64,000 nucleotides of DNA from positions 1 through 64,000 of the forward strand of contig JAJPJX010000060.1 of assembly GCA_021324015.1 (NCBI GenBank), in the 5' to 3' direction. Numbering within the stretch: the first letter of the stretch is position 1; every line of letters begins with the position of its first letter. Positions 17,426 through 25,191 of this stretch are shown one piece after another. Origin of the DNA: Solibacteraceae bacterium. GTDB lineage: Bacteria > Acidobacteriota > Terriglobia > Bryobacterales > Bryobacteraceae. Made by a program: the position numbers and the translations under genes. Under the pieces are notes generated by a model, which was given only the letters and a program-made list of their open reading frames with translations, made no database searches and was not told where the DNA came from.

Positions 17426-19252
17426 GTGATGCTACGCAGGATCTGGGTGCTATGGATCGGCTTGGCGGTAGCGGCCTGTGCGCAACGGTACGAAAGGCCG
17501 GTGCGGCAGTCCTGGCGAGGGTTGCGCGGCGCGGTGGCAGGGGGCAGCGACCCTGCGGTGGAGGCGGGCATGCGCCTGTTTCATCAAGGGGGCAACGCCG
17601 TGGATGCGGGTGTCGCCACCATGCTGGCCGCCGCGGTGTTCGAGTTTTCGCACCTGGGCATCGGCGGCGAGGCTCCCATCCTGGTGCGCACCACGGATGG
17701 GAAAGTGCATGCCATCGCCGGGGTGGGCACCATGCCGAAAATGGCTACCGCGGAGTTTTTCCGGCAGCGGCCCCTGGTTCCCGGCGAGATCCTCTATCCG
17801 CCGGAACCCGGCGGCCTGAAAGGGATGGTGCCCGTAGCCGGCCTGATGCCCGCGCTGGTGCCGGGTATGATGGACGCCGCGCTGGTGGCGCTGCGGGAGT
17901 ACGGCACCAAGTCCTTCACGCAGGTAGTGGAACCCGCCATCGAACTGGCCGACGGAGTTCCCCTGGATGAGACCCGCGCCGCGGCCATCGAGCGCTGCCG
18001 CCGCTTCTTCCGCCTGTGGCCTTCTTCGCGGCACGTCTTCATGCCCGAGGGAAGGGTCCCCGGGGTAGGGGAGATCTTCCACCAGCCGGACCTGGCGCAT
18101 ACTCTGCGCTCCCTGACGGATGCGGAAAAACGCGCGCTGGCGGCTGGAGCCGGACGCGTGGCGGCCATTGACGCAGTGCGCGACTTCTTCTATCGCGGCG
18201 AGATCGCCCGCCGCATCGACGCCTTCAGCCGCGAAAATCACGGCTTGCTGCGCTACGAGGACATGGCCGCCTTTCACCTCAAGCCCGAAGACCCGGTCAG
18301 CACCACGTACCGCGACTACCAGGTGTACAAACCGGGCTTCTGGACGCAGGGCCCCGCCATGCTGGAAGCCCTCAATATTCTGGAGGGGTTCGACCTCCGC
18401 TCGATGCGCTGGAACTCCGCGCCGTACATTCACACGTTGGTGGAGGCGCTGAAGCTGGCGTACGCCGACCGGGACACCTATTATGGCGATCCGAAGTTTG
18501 TCCAGGTCCCCGCCGAGCGCCTGCTCTCGAAGGAATATGCGGCCGAGCGCCGCCGGCTCATCGGGCAGCAGGCTTCCACCGAGTTTCGTCCCGGAAGAAT
18601 CGGCGAGCATCCGCCGCTGCACCCCTCCGAGTCGGAAATGACGCGCTTCCCGGTGGATGACGGGCTGCTGGCGCGTGACACCACGTGTGTGGATGCGATC
18701 GACCGGGATGGTTTGGCCTTCTCGGTCACTCCCTCCGGCGCCTGGCTGCCCACGGTGATCGCCGGCGACACCGGCATCGGGCTCACCACGCGCGCCCAGA
18801 GCTTTCTGCTGGTGCCCGGGCATCCCAACGAGCTGGCCGGCGGCAAGCGTCCGCGGGTCACGCTGAGCCCCACCCTGGTGACGCGCCAGGGCAAGATCTA
18901 CATGGCGCTCTCCACGCCCGGCGGCGACAACCAGGATCAATCGTTGATTCAGGTCTTCCTGGACGTGGTGGAGTTCGGCATGGACGCCGAGACGGCGATC
19001 GAAGCGCCGCGCTTTCAGACGCGCCACCTGGTTTCCAGCTTCGACAATCACGCCATGTATCCCGGCGACCTGCTGCTGGACGAGCGCGTCCGACCGTCGG
19101 TGGTGGCCGAACTCGCCGAGCGCCGGCACAAAGTCGAGAGCCGCTCGCGCTGGGCCAGCGGCGCGGCCCCGGTGCTCATCCGGGTGACTCCCGAAGGGGT
19201 CATCGAGGCGGGAGCCGACCCGTACGGCGAGCGCACGGCCTGGGCGTGGTAG
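17426..19252 (+). CDS. Gamma-glutamyltransferase-like Ntn hydrolase, exported
   Basis: A 608-residue protein. A signal peptide of lipoprotein type is likely (WIGLAVAACAQ, with Cys in a V-A-A-C box). The N-terminal part has the family signature GGNAVDAGVATMLAAAVFEF. The probable autocleavage point is in LLARDTTCVDAIDRDG, with Thr419 as new N-terminus of the small subunit. LSTPGGDNQDQ also fits the family. The residue after the TT pair is Cys where typical transferases have His, so substrate use may differ. Family members cleave gamma-glutamyl bonds of glutathione or related amides. The start is GTG at 17426 or ATG at 17429. The stop overlaps the next gene. Confidence 0.9.
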   Translation: MMLRRIWVLWIGLAVAACAQRYERPVRQSWRGLRGAVAGGSDPAVEAGMRLFHQGGNAVDAGVATMLAAAVFEFSHLGIGGEAPILVRTTDGKVHAIAGVGTMPKMATAEFFRQRPLVPGEILYPPEPGGLKGMVPVAGLMPALVPGMMDAALVALREYGTKSFTQVVEPAIELADGVPLDETRAAAIERCRRFFRLWPSSRHVFMPEGRVPGVGEIFHQPDLAHTLRSLTDAEKRALAAGAGRVAAIDAVRDFFYRGEIARRIDAFSRENHGLLRYEDMAAFHLKPEDPVSTTYRDYQVYKPGFWTQGPAMLEALNILEGFDLRSMRWNSAPYIHTLVEALKLAYADRDTYYGDPKFVQVPAERLLSKEYAAERRRLIGQQASTEFRPGRIGEHPPLHPSESEMTRFPVDDGLLARDTTCVDAIDRDGLAFSVTPSGAWLPTVIAGDTGIGLTTRAQSFLLVPGHPNELAGGKRPRVTLSPTLVTRQGKIYMALSTPGGDNQDQSLIQVFLDVVEFGMDAETAIEAPRFQTRHLVSSFDNHAMYPGDLLLDERVRPSVVAELAERRHKVESRSRWASGAAPVLIRVTPEGVIEAGADPYGERTAWAW

Positions 19253-20148
19253 GCACGCTTTTCGACGAGCCCGGCGGCTTCGACCGCGACCGTTTCGCCG
19301 CCACGCTGGGCCGATTGGCCGCCGAGCGCATTTACATCGGCACCAGCTCCTGGAAATATGAGGGCTGGATCGGCCAGATCTACAGCCGCGCCCATTATCT
19401 TTCGCGCGGGCGCTTCTCCCGCAAGCGGTTCGAAGCGGAGTGCCTGCGCGAGTATGCCCAGGTCTTCCCCATCGTCTGCGGAGACTTCGCCTTTTACCAG
19501 TTCCCGGCTCCGGAATACTGGCGGCGCCTGTTTCAGCAGGTTCCCCCGGAATTCCGCTTCGCCTTCAAGGTGCCCGAGCCGGTGACCGGCAGCGACAACC
19601 CCACGTTTCTCGACGCCGAGGTGCTCAGGACCCTGTTCCTGAGGCCCCTGTGGCCGCATCACGAGCAGACCGCGTTGCTGATTTTCGAGTTCACCGCGCT
19701 CCCGCCGGAACCCCGTAAGACATTTCTGGAAAAACTGAATCCGTTTCTGGAGGCGCTGCCCCCGCAATATCGCTATGCGGTGGAGATTCGCAACCCCGAT
19801 CTGCTCACTCCGGACTACTTCCGCTGCCTGCGGAATCACGGTGTGGCACATGTATATAACGCCTGGAGCCGCATGCCCGAACTCGGCGAACAGATCGCCA
19901 TTCCGGAGTCCGCCACCGCGGATTTTGCGGTGTGCCGGGCCTTGCTGCGCCGGGGGAGGGACTACCAGGCGGCCGTGAACCGGTTTTCGCCTTACACGGA
20001 GATCCGCGATCCCAATCCGGAAGCTCGGCAGGCCATGCGGATGCTGATCGGCCGGGCGCGGGACAAGCGCGAGATGGCGTTCCTGTTCGTCAACAACCGG
20101 CTGGAAGGCAACGCCCCGCTGACGATTCTCTCGATGGTCGAGCCGTAA
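19246..20148 (+). CDS. DUF72 (YecE-like) family protein
   Basis: A 300-residue protein with the DUF72 signature IYIGTSSWKYEGWIGQIY and later AVEIRNPDLL and FLFVNNRLEG. The family has a TIM-barrel fold and no proven reaction. The GTG start at 19246 overlaps the end of the gamma-glutamyltransferase-like gene by 7 bases, so translation is probably coupled. No signal peptide is present. A dispersed repeat begins 5 bases after the stop. Confidence 0.88.
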   Translation: MVGTLFDEPGGFDRDRFAATLGRLAAERIYIGTSSWKYEGWIGQIYSRAHYLSRGRFSRKRFEAECLREYAQVFPIVCGDFAFYQFPAPEYWRRLFQQVPPEFRFAFKVPEPVTGSDNPTFLDAEVLRTLFLRPLWPHHEQTALLIFEFTALPPEPRKTFLEKLNPFLEALPPQYRYAVEIRNPDLLTPDYFRCLRNHGVAHVYNAWSRMPELGEQIAIPESATADFAVCRALLRRGRDYQAAVNRFSPYTEIRDPNPEARQAMRMLIGRARDKREMAFLFVNNRLEGNAPLTILSMVEP

Positions 20149-20153
20149 AGGGC

Positions 20154-20228
20154 CCGCTCCCTGACCCGGGGTAGGCGGAACCAAACGGACAGCGGCCCAA
20201 GGAGTCAGGAGGCAGAAGCCAGGAGTCA
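20154..20228. repeat. Dispersed 75-bp intergenic repeat, copy 2
   Basis: This is the partner of 8894-8968: ungapped, same orientation, 7 differences by eye, four of them within one five-base stretch. It lies between the convergent ends of the DUF72 gene and the SDR gene. The sequence after it ends in GAGCCGCGACGGT, matching the tail after copy 1. No coding role is apparent. Confidence 0.85.
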
Positions 20229-20288
20229 CAATCGTCCCCGGAGCGGTATCGGAGGGGTGTGTTACTGAGCCGCGACGGTGTTGGAGGC

Positions 20289-21077
20289 TTACTTCAGCCG
20301 CCAGCGGCCCTCGGTGAAGTCGGCGCTGTCTTCGCTCCAGGTGCCAAACTTGGCCGCCATTTGTCCGCCGTCCACGAACAGGGTCGCCCCGGTTACATAG
20401 GAGGCCAGGTCGCTCGCCAGGAAGGCGCTGGCCTGGGCCACCTCCTCCGGTTCGCCACCGCGCCCCAGCGGGATATGGCGGAAGTATTCCTTGAGCAGCC
20501 CGGGGCTGGAGAAGTGCGCCGCGGTGAGCCGCGTGCGGATCAGGCCCGGACACACCGCGTTCACCCGGATGCCGTACGGACCGAGTTCGTTGGCGACGGT
20601 GTGCAGAATTCCCAGGAGCCCCGCCTTACTGGCGTTGTAGGCCGTCAGCCGGGCTTCGCCGTCATAGGAATTGGTGGAGGCGGTGATCACGATGGCGCCG
20701 CGCCGCCGCGGCTTCATGCGCGCGGCAGCCGCCTGCACAGTCTGGAAGACCCCGGTGAGATTGATCGCCAGCGTGCGGTCCCAAAGGTCGCGCCCGGTAT
20801 CGCCCAGGTCCGCCTCCACCGCGGTGCCGGCGTTCGCCACCACGATGTCCGGCGTTCCGCAGGCATCTAGCGCCGCCTCGATCGAGCCGCGGTCTGTCAC
20901 GTCCACCACGCATCCCCTGCCGCCCAGCCTGGCCGCCGTCTCGGCGGGGCGCTCGCGCTCCAGGTCGAAGAGCCACACCTGGGCTCCCCCGGCAGCCAGC
21001 ACCGTGGAGGTCGCCAGCCCGATGCCGTTCGCGCCGCCCGTCACGACAGCCAGTTTTCCGCTAAAGTCCAAGGACAT
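20289..21077 (-). CDS. SDR family NAD(P)-dependent oxidoreductase
   Basis: A 262-residue classical short-chain dehydrogenase. It has the cofactor motif TGGANGIG, the NAG motif in VVANAGTAV, the catalytic Ser in TASTNSYDG, YNASK with catalytic Tyr and Lys, and VNAVCPGLIRT. Asp in LFDLERER at the end of the second strand suggests NAD(H) preference. The substrate is not predictable. It is divergent from the CRTAC1 gene, with 37 bases between starts that must contain both promoters or their ends. Confidence 0.92.
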   Translation of the reverse strand: MSLDFSGKLAVVTGGANGIGLATSTVLAAGGAQVWLFDLERERPAETAARLGGRGCVVDVTDRGSIEAALDACGTPDIVVANAGTAVEADLGDTGRDLWDRTLAINLTGVFQTVQAAAARMKPRRRGAIVITASTNSYDGEARLTAYNASKAGLLGILHTVANELGPYGIRVNAVCPGLIRTRLTAAHFSSPGLLKEYFRHIPLGRGGEPEEVAQASAFLASDLASYVTGATLFVDGGQMAAKFGTWSEDSADFTEGRWRLK

Positions 21078-21114
21078 CGGAACCTTTCTACCACATCGCT
21101 ATACTGAGAAAATC

Positions 21115-22884
21115 ATGCGCAGGCAACGGGACTGGACGCGAAGACGCTGGATGGGCAGCCTGGCGGCTTCGGCGCTGCCCCTGTGGGGACAGGGCGTCTC
21201 TTCGCGCGGCGTCAAGCCCATGCCCCGCGGCAAGCCTTCGGGTCTGCCCTTTCATGCGCGTTTTACGGATATCGCCGAGCACGCCGGCTTGCGTACGCCG
21301 CTGGTGTACGGCCCTCCGCGGAACAAGAATTACATTCTCGAAACCGTGGGCTGCGGCTGCGCCTTCATCGACTACGATAATGACGGCTGGCTAGACATCT
21401 TCCTGCTTAACGGCACGATGCTCGAGGGCGCGCCGCCCGGCCTCACCAACCGGCTCTATAAGAACAACCGCGACGGCACATTCAGCGACGTGACCGAAAA
21501 GGCCGGTCTCCACCGCACCGGTTGGGCCTCCGCCGTGGCCGTGGGGGACTACAACAACGACGGCTTCGACGACCTGTTCGTCACCTACTGGGGCCAGAAC
21601 GTGCTCTACCGCAACAACGGCGACGGCACCTTCACGGATGTCACCGAAAAAGCCGGGTTGCTGCATCCGGGCGTGCGCTGGGGCTCCGGCTGCACCTTCG
21701 TGGACTACGACCGCGACGGGAAGTTGGACCTGTTTGTAGCCAACTACCTGGAGTTCGACGTCCAGTCTGTGCCCAAGCCGGGCGAAAATACCAACTGTAA
21801 CTGGAAAGGCATCCCCGTGAACTGCGGCCCGCGCGGGCTGCCGCCCAGCATTCCGGCGCTCTATCACAACAACGGCGACGGCACGTTCACCGACGTCAGT
21901 GTGCCTTCCGGCGTGGCCAAGGCCAAAGGCAGCTATTGCATGACCACGGTGGCGGCGGACTTCGACAACGACGGCTGGCCGGATCTCTACGTGGCCGCCG
22001 ATTCCACTCCCAGTTTCCTGCTGCGCAACAACCACGACGGCACCTTCACGGACATCGGTCTGGAGAGCGGCGTGGCGCTCAACGAAGACGGCATGGAGCA
22101 GGCCGGTATGGGACTGGGCATCGGGGACTACAACCTGGACGGCAACCTGGATATCCTCAAGACGCACTTCGCCGACGACACCTGCATCCTGTATCGCAAC
22201 GACGGCAAGGGGAACTTCGAGGACGTGACCATCCGCGCCGGGTTGGGGGTGGAGACGCGCTTCATCGGCTGGGGCGCGGGGATGTACGACCTGGACAACG
22301 ACGGCCAGCCGGACCTGTTCTGGGTGACCGGCAGCGTCTATCCCGAGGTGGAGGCCAAGCTGCCCAGCTATCCTTTCAAAACGCCGCGGGTGGTCTTTCG
22401 CAACCTGGGCAACGGCAAGTTCGAGGAGCTGTTCGACCTGGCCGGTCCGGGCGTCACCGCCGCGCATGCCAGCCGCGGCTGCGCCTTCGGAGATTTCGAC
22501 AACGACGGCGACGTGGACATCCTCATCATGAATCTGAACGAGCCGCCGTCGCTGCTGCGCAACGACGTGACCGGCACGGGCCATTGGCTGAAGGTCAAAC
22601 TGATCGGGGTGAAGTCCAACCGCAGCGCCATCGGCGCCCGCGTGACGGCTCGCTACGCCGGCAAACAGCAGACCCAGGAGGTGCTCAGCCAGGCGAGCTT
22701 TTACTCCTCCAACGATCTCCGCCTGCACTTCGGCCTGGGGCCGGTGGACCAGGTGGACCTGGATGTCCGCTGGCCCAACGGGAACAAGGAATCCATTCCC
22801 GGCGTGACCTCCGGCCGCCTGGTGGTGATCCAGGAAGGCAAGGGCGTGGTCAAGTCGGAAGTGTTCCCGAAGCGCATGGTATAA
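21115..22884 (+). CDS. CRTAC1 family protein (FG-GAP/VCBS repeats plus ASPIC/UnbV domain)
   Basis: A 589-residue exported protein. The N-terminus WTRRRWMGSLAASALPLWG resembles a twin-arginine signal. Several calcium-binding-type repeats follow, such as DYDNDGWLD, DYNNDGFDD, DYDRDGKLD, DFDNDGWPD and DFDNDGDVD, predicted to form a beta-propeller. The C-terminal about 90 residues match ASPIC/UnbV (LKVKLIGVKSNRSAIGARV, then DVRWPNGNKESIPGV). Such proteins are abundant in Acidobacteriota and may act in surface binding or polymer use. The last 74 bases are duplicated exactly at 24314-24387. Confidence 0.9.
   Translation: MRRQRDWTRRRWMGSLAASALPLWGQGVSSRGVKPMPRGKPSGLPFHARFTDIAEHAGLRTPLVYGPPRNKNYILETVGCGCAFIDYDNDGWLDIFLLNGTMLEGAPPGLTNRLYKNNRDGTFSDVTEKAGLHRTGWASAVAVGDYNNDGFDDLFVTYWGQNVLYRNNGDGTFTDVTEKAGLLHPGVRWGSGCTFVDYDRDGKLDLFVANYLEFDVQSVPKPGENTNCNWKGIPVNCGPRGLPPSIPALYHNNGDGTFTDVSVPSGVAKAKGSYCMTTVAADFDNDGWPDLYVAADSTPSFLLRNNHDGTFTDIGLESGVALNEDGMEQAGMGLGIGDYNLDGNLDILKTHFADDTCILYRNDGKGNFEDVTIRAGLGVETRFIGWGAGMYDLDNDGQPDLFWVTGSVYPEVEAKLPSYPFKTPRVVFRNLGNGKFEELFDLAGPGVTAAHASRGCAFGDFDNDGDVDILIMNLNEPPSLLRNDVTGTGHWLKVKLIGVKSNRSAIGARVTARYAGKQQTQEVLSQASFYSSNDLRLHFGLGPVDQVDLDVRWPNGNKESIPGVTSGRLVVIQEGKGVVKSEVFPKRMV
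22811..22884 (+). repeat. 74-bp direct repeat, original copy (3' end of the CRTAC1 gene)
   Basis: These last 74 bases of the CRTAC1 gene, including its stop, recur without difference by eye at 24314-24387. The two copies bracket rsgA. Confidence 0.9.
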
Positions 22885-22891
22885 ATCCGCG

Positions 22892-22990
22892 CCCGCGTGA
22901 CGGCACCCTACCCGGGGCAAAGTGCGCAGCCAGGCCCGGCTTTTACTCCGCTGAAGTCTAGTGGCCCAACGGAGCAATTGGGTTCCCCCC
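22892..22990 (+). pseudogene. Degraded copy of the CRTAC1 gene 3' region (fragment A)
   Basis: Starting 8 bases after the CRTAC1 stop, GCCCGCGTGACGG, CAGCCAGGC, GCTTTTACTCC and GTGGCCCAACGG appear in the same order as in the gene at about 22639-22800, with deletions and substitutions between them. This is a decayed tandem copy of the ASPIC/UnbV-coding segment and is not translatable. Confidence 0.65.
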
Positions 22991-23135
22991 GGGATAGTTC
23001 TCTGATAACCTGAAATTTGCCGACCATTGTTCGCTAGCCCGCGCGCTTCGCAGGTGCGCCGATCTCGTTGATCCTGCCGTCCAGCGGCTGGGCCGGAGCC
23101 GTGTATTCAAGTCCTTTGGATACTGAGCGAACAAA

Positions 23136-24128
23136 ATGCCAAAAGAAGATCTCATCAGGGGCCGAGTGTCGTTTGGCGCGCAGGAACAGTACCGGGTGTT
23201 GCTGGAAGGCGGTGGGGAAACGGCGGCAGAGCCGTCGGGCGCGTTGCGGGGGTACGGCGAGTTGCCGGCCGTGGGCGATTGGGTGCGGGTGCGCCCGGCC
23301 TCCGAGTTTTGCCTGATCGAGGAAGTGGAGGCTCGGAGGACGGCTTTTATCCGGAGAGCCGCCGGCCGCGTACACGCATCCCAATGCGTGGCGGCCAACA
23401 TCGACGTCTGCTTTGTAGTTTCCGGCTTGGATGGGGATTTCAACCTGCGGCGCATCGAGCGCTATCTGGTGCTCGCCTGGGAGAGCGGAGCGCGGCCCGT
23501 GGTGGTGCTCAACAAGGCGGATGTTTGTGTGGACGCCGGCCGAGCGGTAGACGCGGTGCGGTGCTCTGCCGGCGAAGCGGAGGTGGTGGCGATTAGCGCG
23601 CGGCGGTCGGTGGAGCCGCTGAGGCCGTGGCTGTGGCCAGGCGCAACGGCGGCGTTATTGGGTTCTTCCGGTGCTGGAAAGTCCACCATTGCGAACGCGC
23701 TCATTGGGGGCACCCTGGCCACCCACGAAGTTCGCGAGAACGACTCCCGGGGACGGCACACGACGACGGCCAGAATGTTGATGGCTGTGCCGGGTGGGGC
23801 GTGGCTGATAGACACGCCGGGGATGCGGGAACTGGGATTACTGGCCAACGAGACATCGCTGGATTTGGGATTTCCCGACATCGCGTCGCTGGCCGCGCAA
23901 TGCCGTTTTGGCGATTGCCGGCATGAGCAAGAGCCCGGGTGCGCGGTGCGGCAGGCGCTGGATGAGGGCAGGATTCCCGCGGGCCGGTGGGTGAGTTACG
24001 CAAAGCTGCAGCGCGAGGCGCGCCACCATGCGCTGGAAGCGGATGCGAGTGCGCAAAGAGCCGAGAAGCGAAAATGGAAGGCGATTCATAAAGCCAGCAA
24101 GCGACTGTACCGGGAACGCGGGCGATAG
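23136..24128 (+). CDS. rsgA: Ribosome small-subunit-dependent GTPase A
   Basis: A 330-residue circularly permuted GTPase that acts in late 30S ribosome maturation. An N-terminal OB-fold (1-75) includes GYGELPAVGDWVRV. The GTPase motifs appear in permuted order: G4 NKAD at 126-129, G1 GSSGAGKS at 176-183, G2 near RGRHTTT at 205-211 and G3 DTPG at 226-229. A C-terminal zinc knuckle is formed by Cys256, Cys261, His263 and Cys269. Length and motifs indicate a working gene. It lies between degraded copies of the CRTAC1 3' end, which suggests it arrived by insertion or by a duplication-linked rearrangement. Confidence 0.95.
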   Translation: MPKEDLIRGRVSFGAQEQYRVLLEGGGETAAEPSGALRGYGELPAVGDWVRVRPASEFCLIEEVEARRTAFIRRAAGRVHASQCVAANIDVCFVVSGLDGDFNLRRIERYLVLAWESGARPVVVLNKADVCVDAGRAVDAVRCSAGEAEVVAISARRSVEPLRPWLWPGATAALLGSSGAGKSTIANALIGGTLATHEVRENDSRGRHTTTARMLMAVPGGAWLIDTPGMRELGLLANETSLDLGFPDIASLAAQCRFGDCRHEQEPGCAVRQALDEGRIPAGRWVSYAKLQREARHHALEADASAQRAEKRKWKAIHKASKRLYRERGR

Positions 24129-24257
24129 CGCCCTGCTCGTCCACGGTGCGCTGATCGGGCGGCGGTCCGTTCCGAAGAGATCCCGGCTACACGGAGATGA
24201 CGGAGCTTGTCGGGTTGTCGCCAGGTCGGACCTTGGGCCGACCTGGCCGGACCCGGC

Positions 24258-24387
24258 GTTACCGCCGGTGGACCACGTGGACCTGGACGTCCGCCGCATC
24301 CAGCGTGTGGCCGCCGGCCGCCTGGTGGTGATCCAGGAAGGCAAGGGCGTGGTCAAGTCGGAAGTGTTCCCGAAGCGCATGGTATAA
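24258..24387 (+). pseudogene. Partial copy of the CRTAC1 gene 3' end (fragment B)
   Basis: GGTGGACCACGTGGACCTGG and what follows match 22744-22884, with a replaced stretch in the middle and the last 74 bases unchanged. In frame it ends with the same residues (VVIQEGKGVVKSEVFPKRMV). It lacks the rest of the gene, so it is a fragment. Its final bases create the -10 box of the tRNA gene. Confidence 0.85.
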
Positions 24388-24388
24388 T
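24383..24388 (+). promoter_or_regulatory. -10 box of the tRNA-Val gene (TATAAT)
   Basis: A perfect TATAAT ends 18 bases before the first tRNA base. It is formed by the Val codon and TAA stop of the duplicated CRTAC1 fragment plus one following base. No consensus -35 box stands at the expected distance. Confidence 0.5.
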
Positions 24389-24406
24389 TGGCTTTCACAC
24401 CTCGCA

Positions 24407-24450
24407 GGGCCCGTAGCTCAGTTGGTTAGAGCGCTACCTTGACACGGTAG
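24407..24450 (+). tRNA. tRNA-Val(GAC), 5' half only, interrupted by an integrated element
   Basis: The sequence begins GGGCCCG (acceptor strand), TA, then the D arm GCTCAGTTGGTTAGAGC. The anticodon stem CTACC and GGTAG encloses the loop TTGACAC with anticodon GAC at 24441-24443. Everything up to position 43 is normal. After 24450 there is no variable loop, T arm or CGGGCCC acceptor strand. This is the host side of an integration site within the anticodon arm. The missing half, or a restored tRNA, should lie at the other end of the element, outside the window. Confidence 0.85.
24434..24450 (+). other. Probable attachment site core (attL) in the tRNA anticodon arm
   Basis: The tRNA match ends with the 3' side of the anticodon stem, the usual crossover place for tyrosine integrases that use the anticodon arm. 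The core (CTACCTTGACACGGTAG) should recur at the far end of the element. I did not find a second copy in the window by eye. Confidence 0.55.
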
Positions 24451-24509
24451 TTCCATCAATCACTTACAAGCATCCCTACTGAAAACACAAGACTTACGCC
24501 ACCAGAAAG

Positions 24510-24621
24510 TGGACTCCAGTTGGACGCCAGACCGTTACCGTGGCGAGGTTGGACTCCAACTGGACTCCGGAGTCCAGCACCAACCGCATCGCGGTAGCAC
24601 TCTTGGACTCCGGTGGACGCC
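24510..24621. repeat. Cluster of seven TGGAC(T/G)CC boxes, paired one helical turn apart
   Basis: Copies lie at 24510-24517, 24521-24528, 24550-24557, 24561-24568, 24604-24611 and 24614-24621, with one inverted copy at 24569-24576. Members of each direct pair start 11, 11 and 10 bases apart. The middle pair adds a perfect 16-base palindrome, TGGACTCCGGAGTCCA. This pattern suits cooperative binding of small DNA-binding dimers. Candidates are the protein encoded just downstream, or integrase/excisionase arm sites. Confidence 0.75.
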
Positions 24622-24774
24622 AGCCGATGGAATGCCACGTGCTCTCGCGTGCGCGCGAGCAGTTACCGGCTTCCCAAAACCCTATCCTTTCGAATCAGTA
24701 TGCGCCAAGGACAGGTTTTTCCGCTCTCTATATATGGACGAAGGGACGTGGCAAGATCGGAGGAGGAGGAGTAC

Positions 24775-25191
24775 GTGGCGACGAGGGCACTGACGATCCA
24801 GTTGAACGGCGCGGAGTGGCTGGAACTCCTGTCGCGGGCTGGCGCGGCCAGTTGCACGATCCCGGCGTACGTGAGGACTCTATGTGGCCTTCCAGCGTGG
24901 CTCCGGCGTGGCGAGGAGATGGCGGGTCGTACGTCCTCCGCTCGCCGGCCGACTTCCGCGCTTGAACGCAGGAGCGTCACCGTCGTTCTCACCGACCAGG
25001 AGTACGAGCGCGTGGCTGGCGAGGCGAGCCAGGCCGGTCAACGGCTGGCGCAGTTCGTCCGCACGCGATGTGGATTCCAGGTTCGCAACTCTTCGCTGCC
25101 AGGCACCGACGAACGCGAGGACGAGGCCGACGACGCATGGGAGAGGCTAAAGGGCCTCGGCTTGGAGCCGCAGGATTACTTCAAGGAGTGA
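24775..25191 (+). CDS. Protein with two tandem ribbon-helix-helix-like units
   Basis: A 138-residue protein from a GTG at 24775, chosen because a GGAGGAGGAGG tract (about 24759-24770) stands just before it. Residues 4-39 (RALTIQLNGAEWLELLSR..., ending YVRTLCG) and 66-101 (RSVTVVLTDQEYERVAGE..., ending FVRTRCG) align without gaps and each resembles a ribbon-helix-helix unit: strand, helix, turn, helix. Two units in one chain could form a dimer-like DNA binder. The C-terminus (110-138) is acidic. It is the only plus-strand gene in the left phage stretch and lies next to the repeat cluster, so it may be a repressor or excision control protein. A longer upstream extension is open but lacks these signals. 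Confidence 0.65.
   Translation: MATRALTIQLNGAEWLELLSRAGAASCTIPAYVRTLCGLPAWLRRGEEMAGRTSSARRPTSALERRSVTVVLTDQEYERVAGEASQAGQRLAQFVRTRCGFQVRNSSLPGTDEREDEADDAWERLKGLGLEPQDYFKE

Noticed and set aside
24028-24387. Open frame ending with the CRTAC1 C-terminal residues
   Set aside because: Its first part lies in the end of rsgA in another frame; only the last part is homologous to CRTAC1, so it is a duplicated fragment and not a gene.
24510-24621. Possible CRISPR array from the repeated boxes
   Set aside because: Repeats are only 8 bases and paired at 10-11 bases; there are no regular spacers and no cas genes.
24451-24774. Possible group I intron in the tRNA-Val gene
   Set aside because: No tRNA 3' half follows within a typical intron length, and phage genes begin; an integration junction explains the break better.
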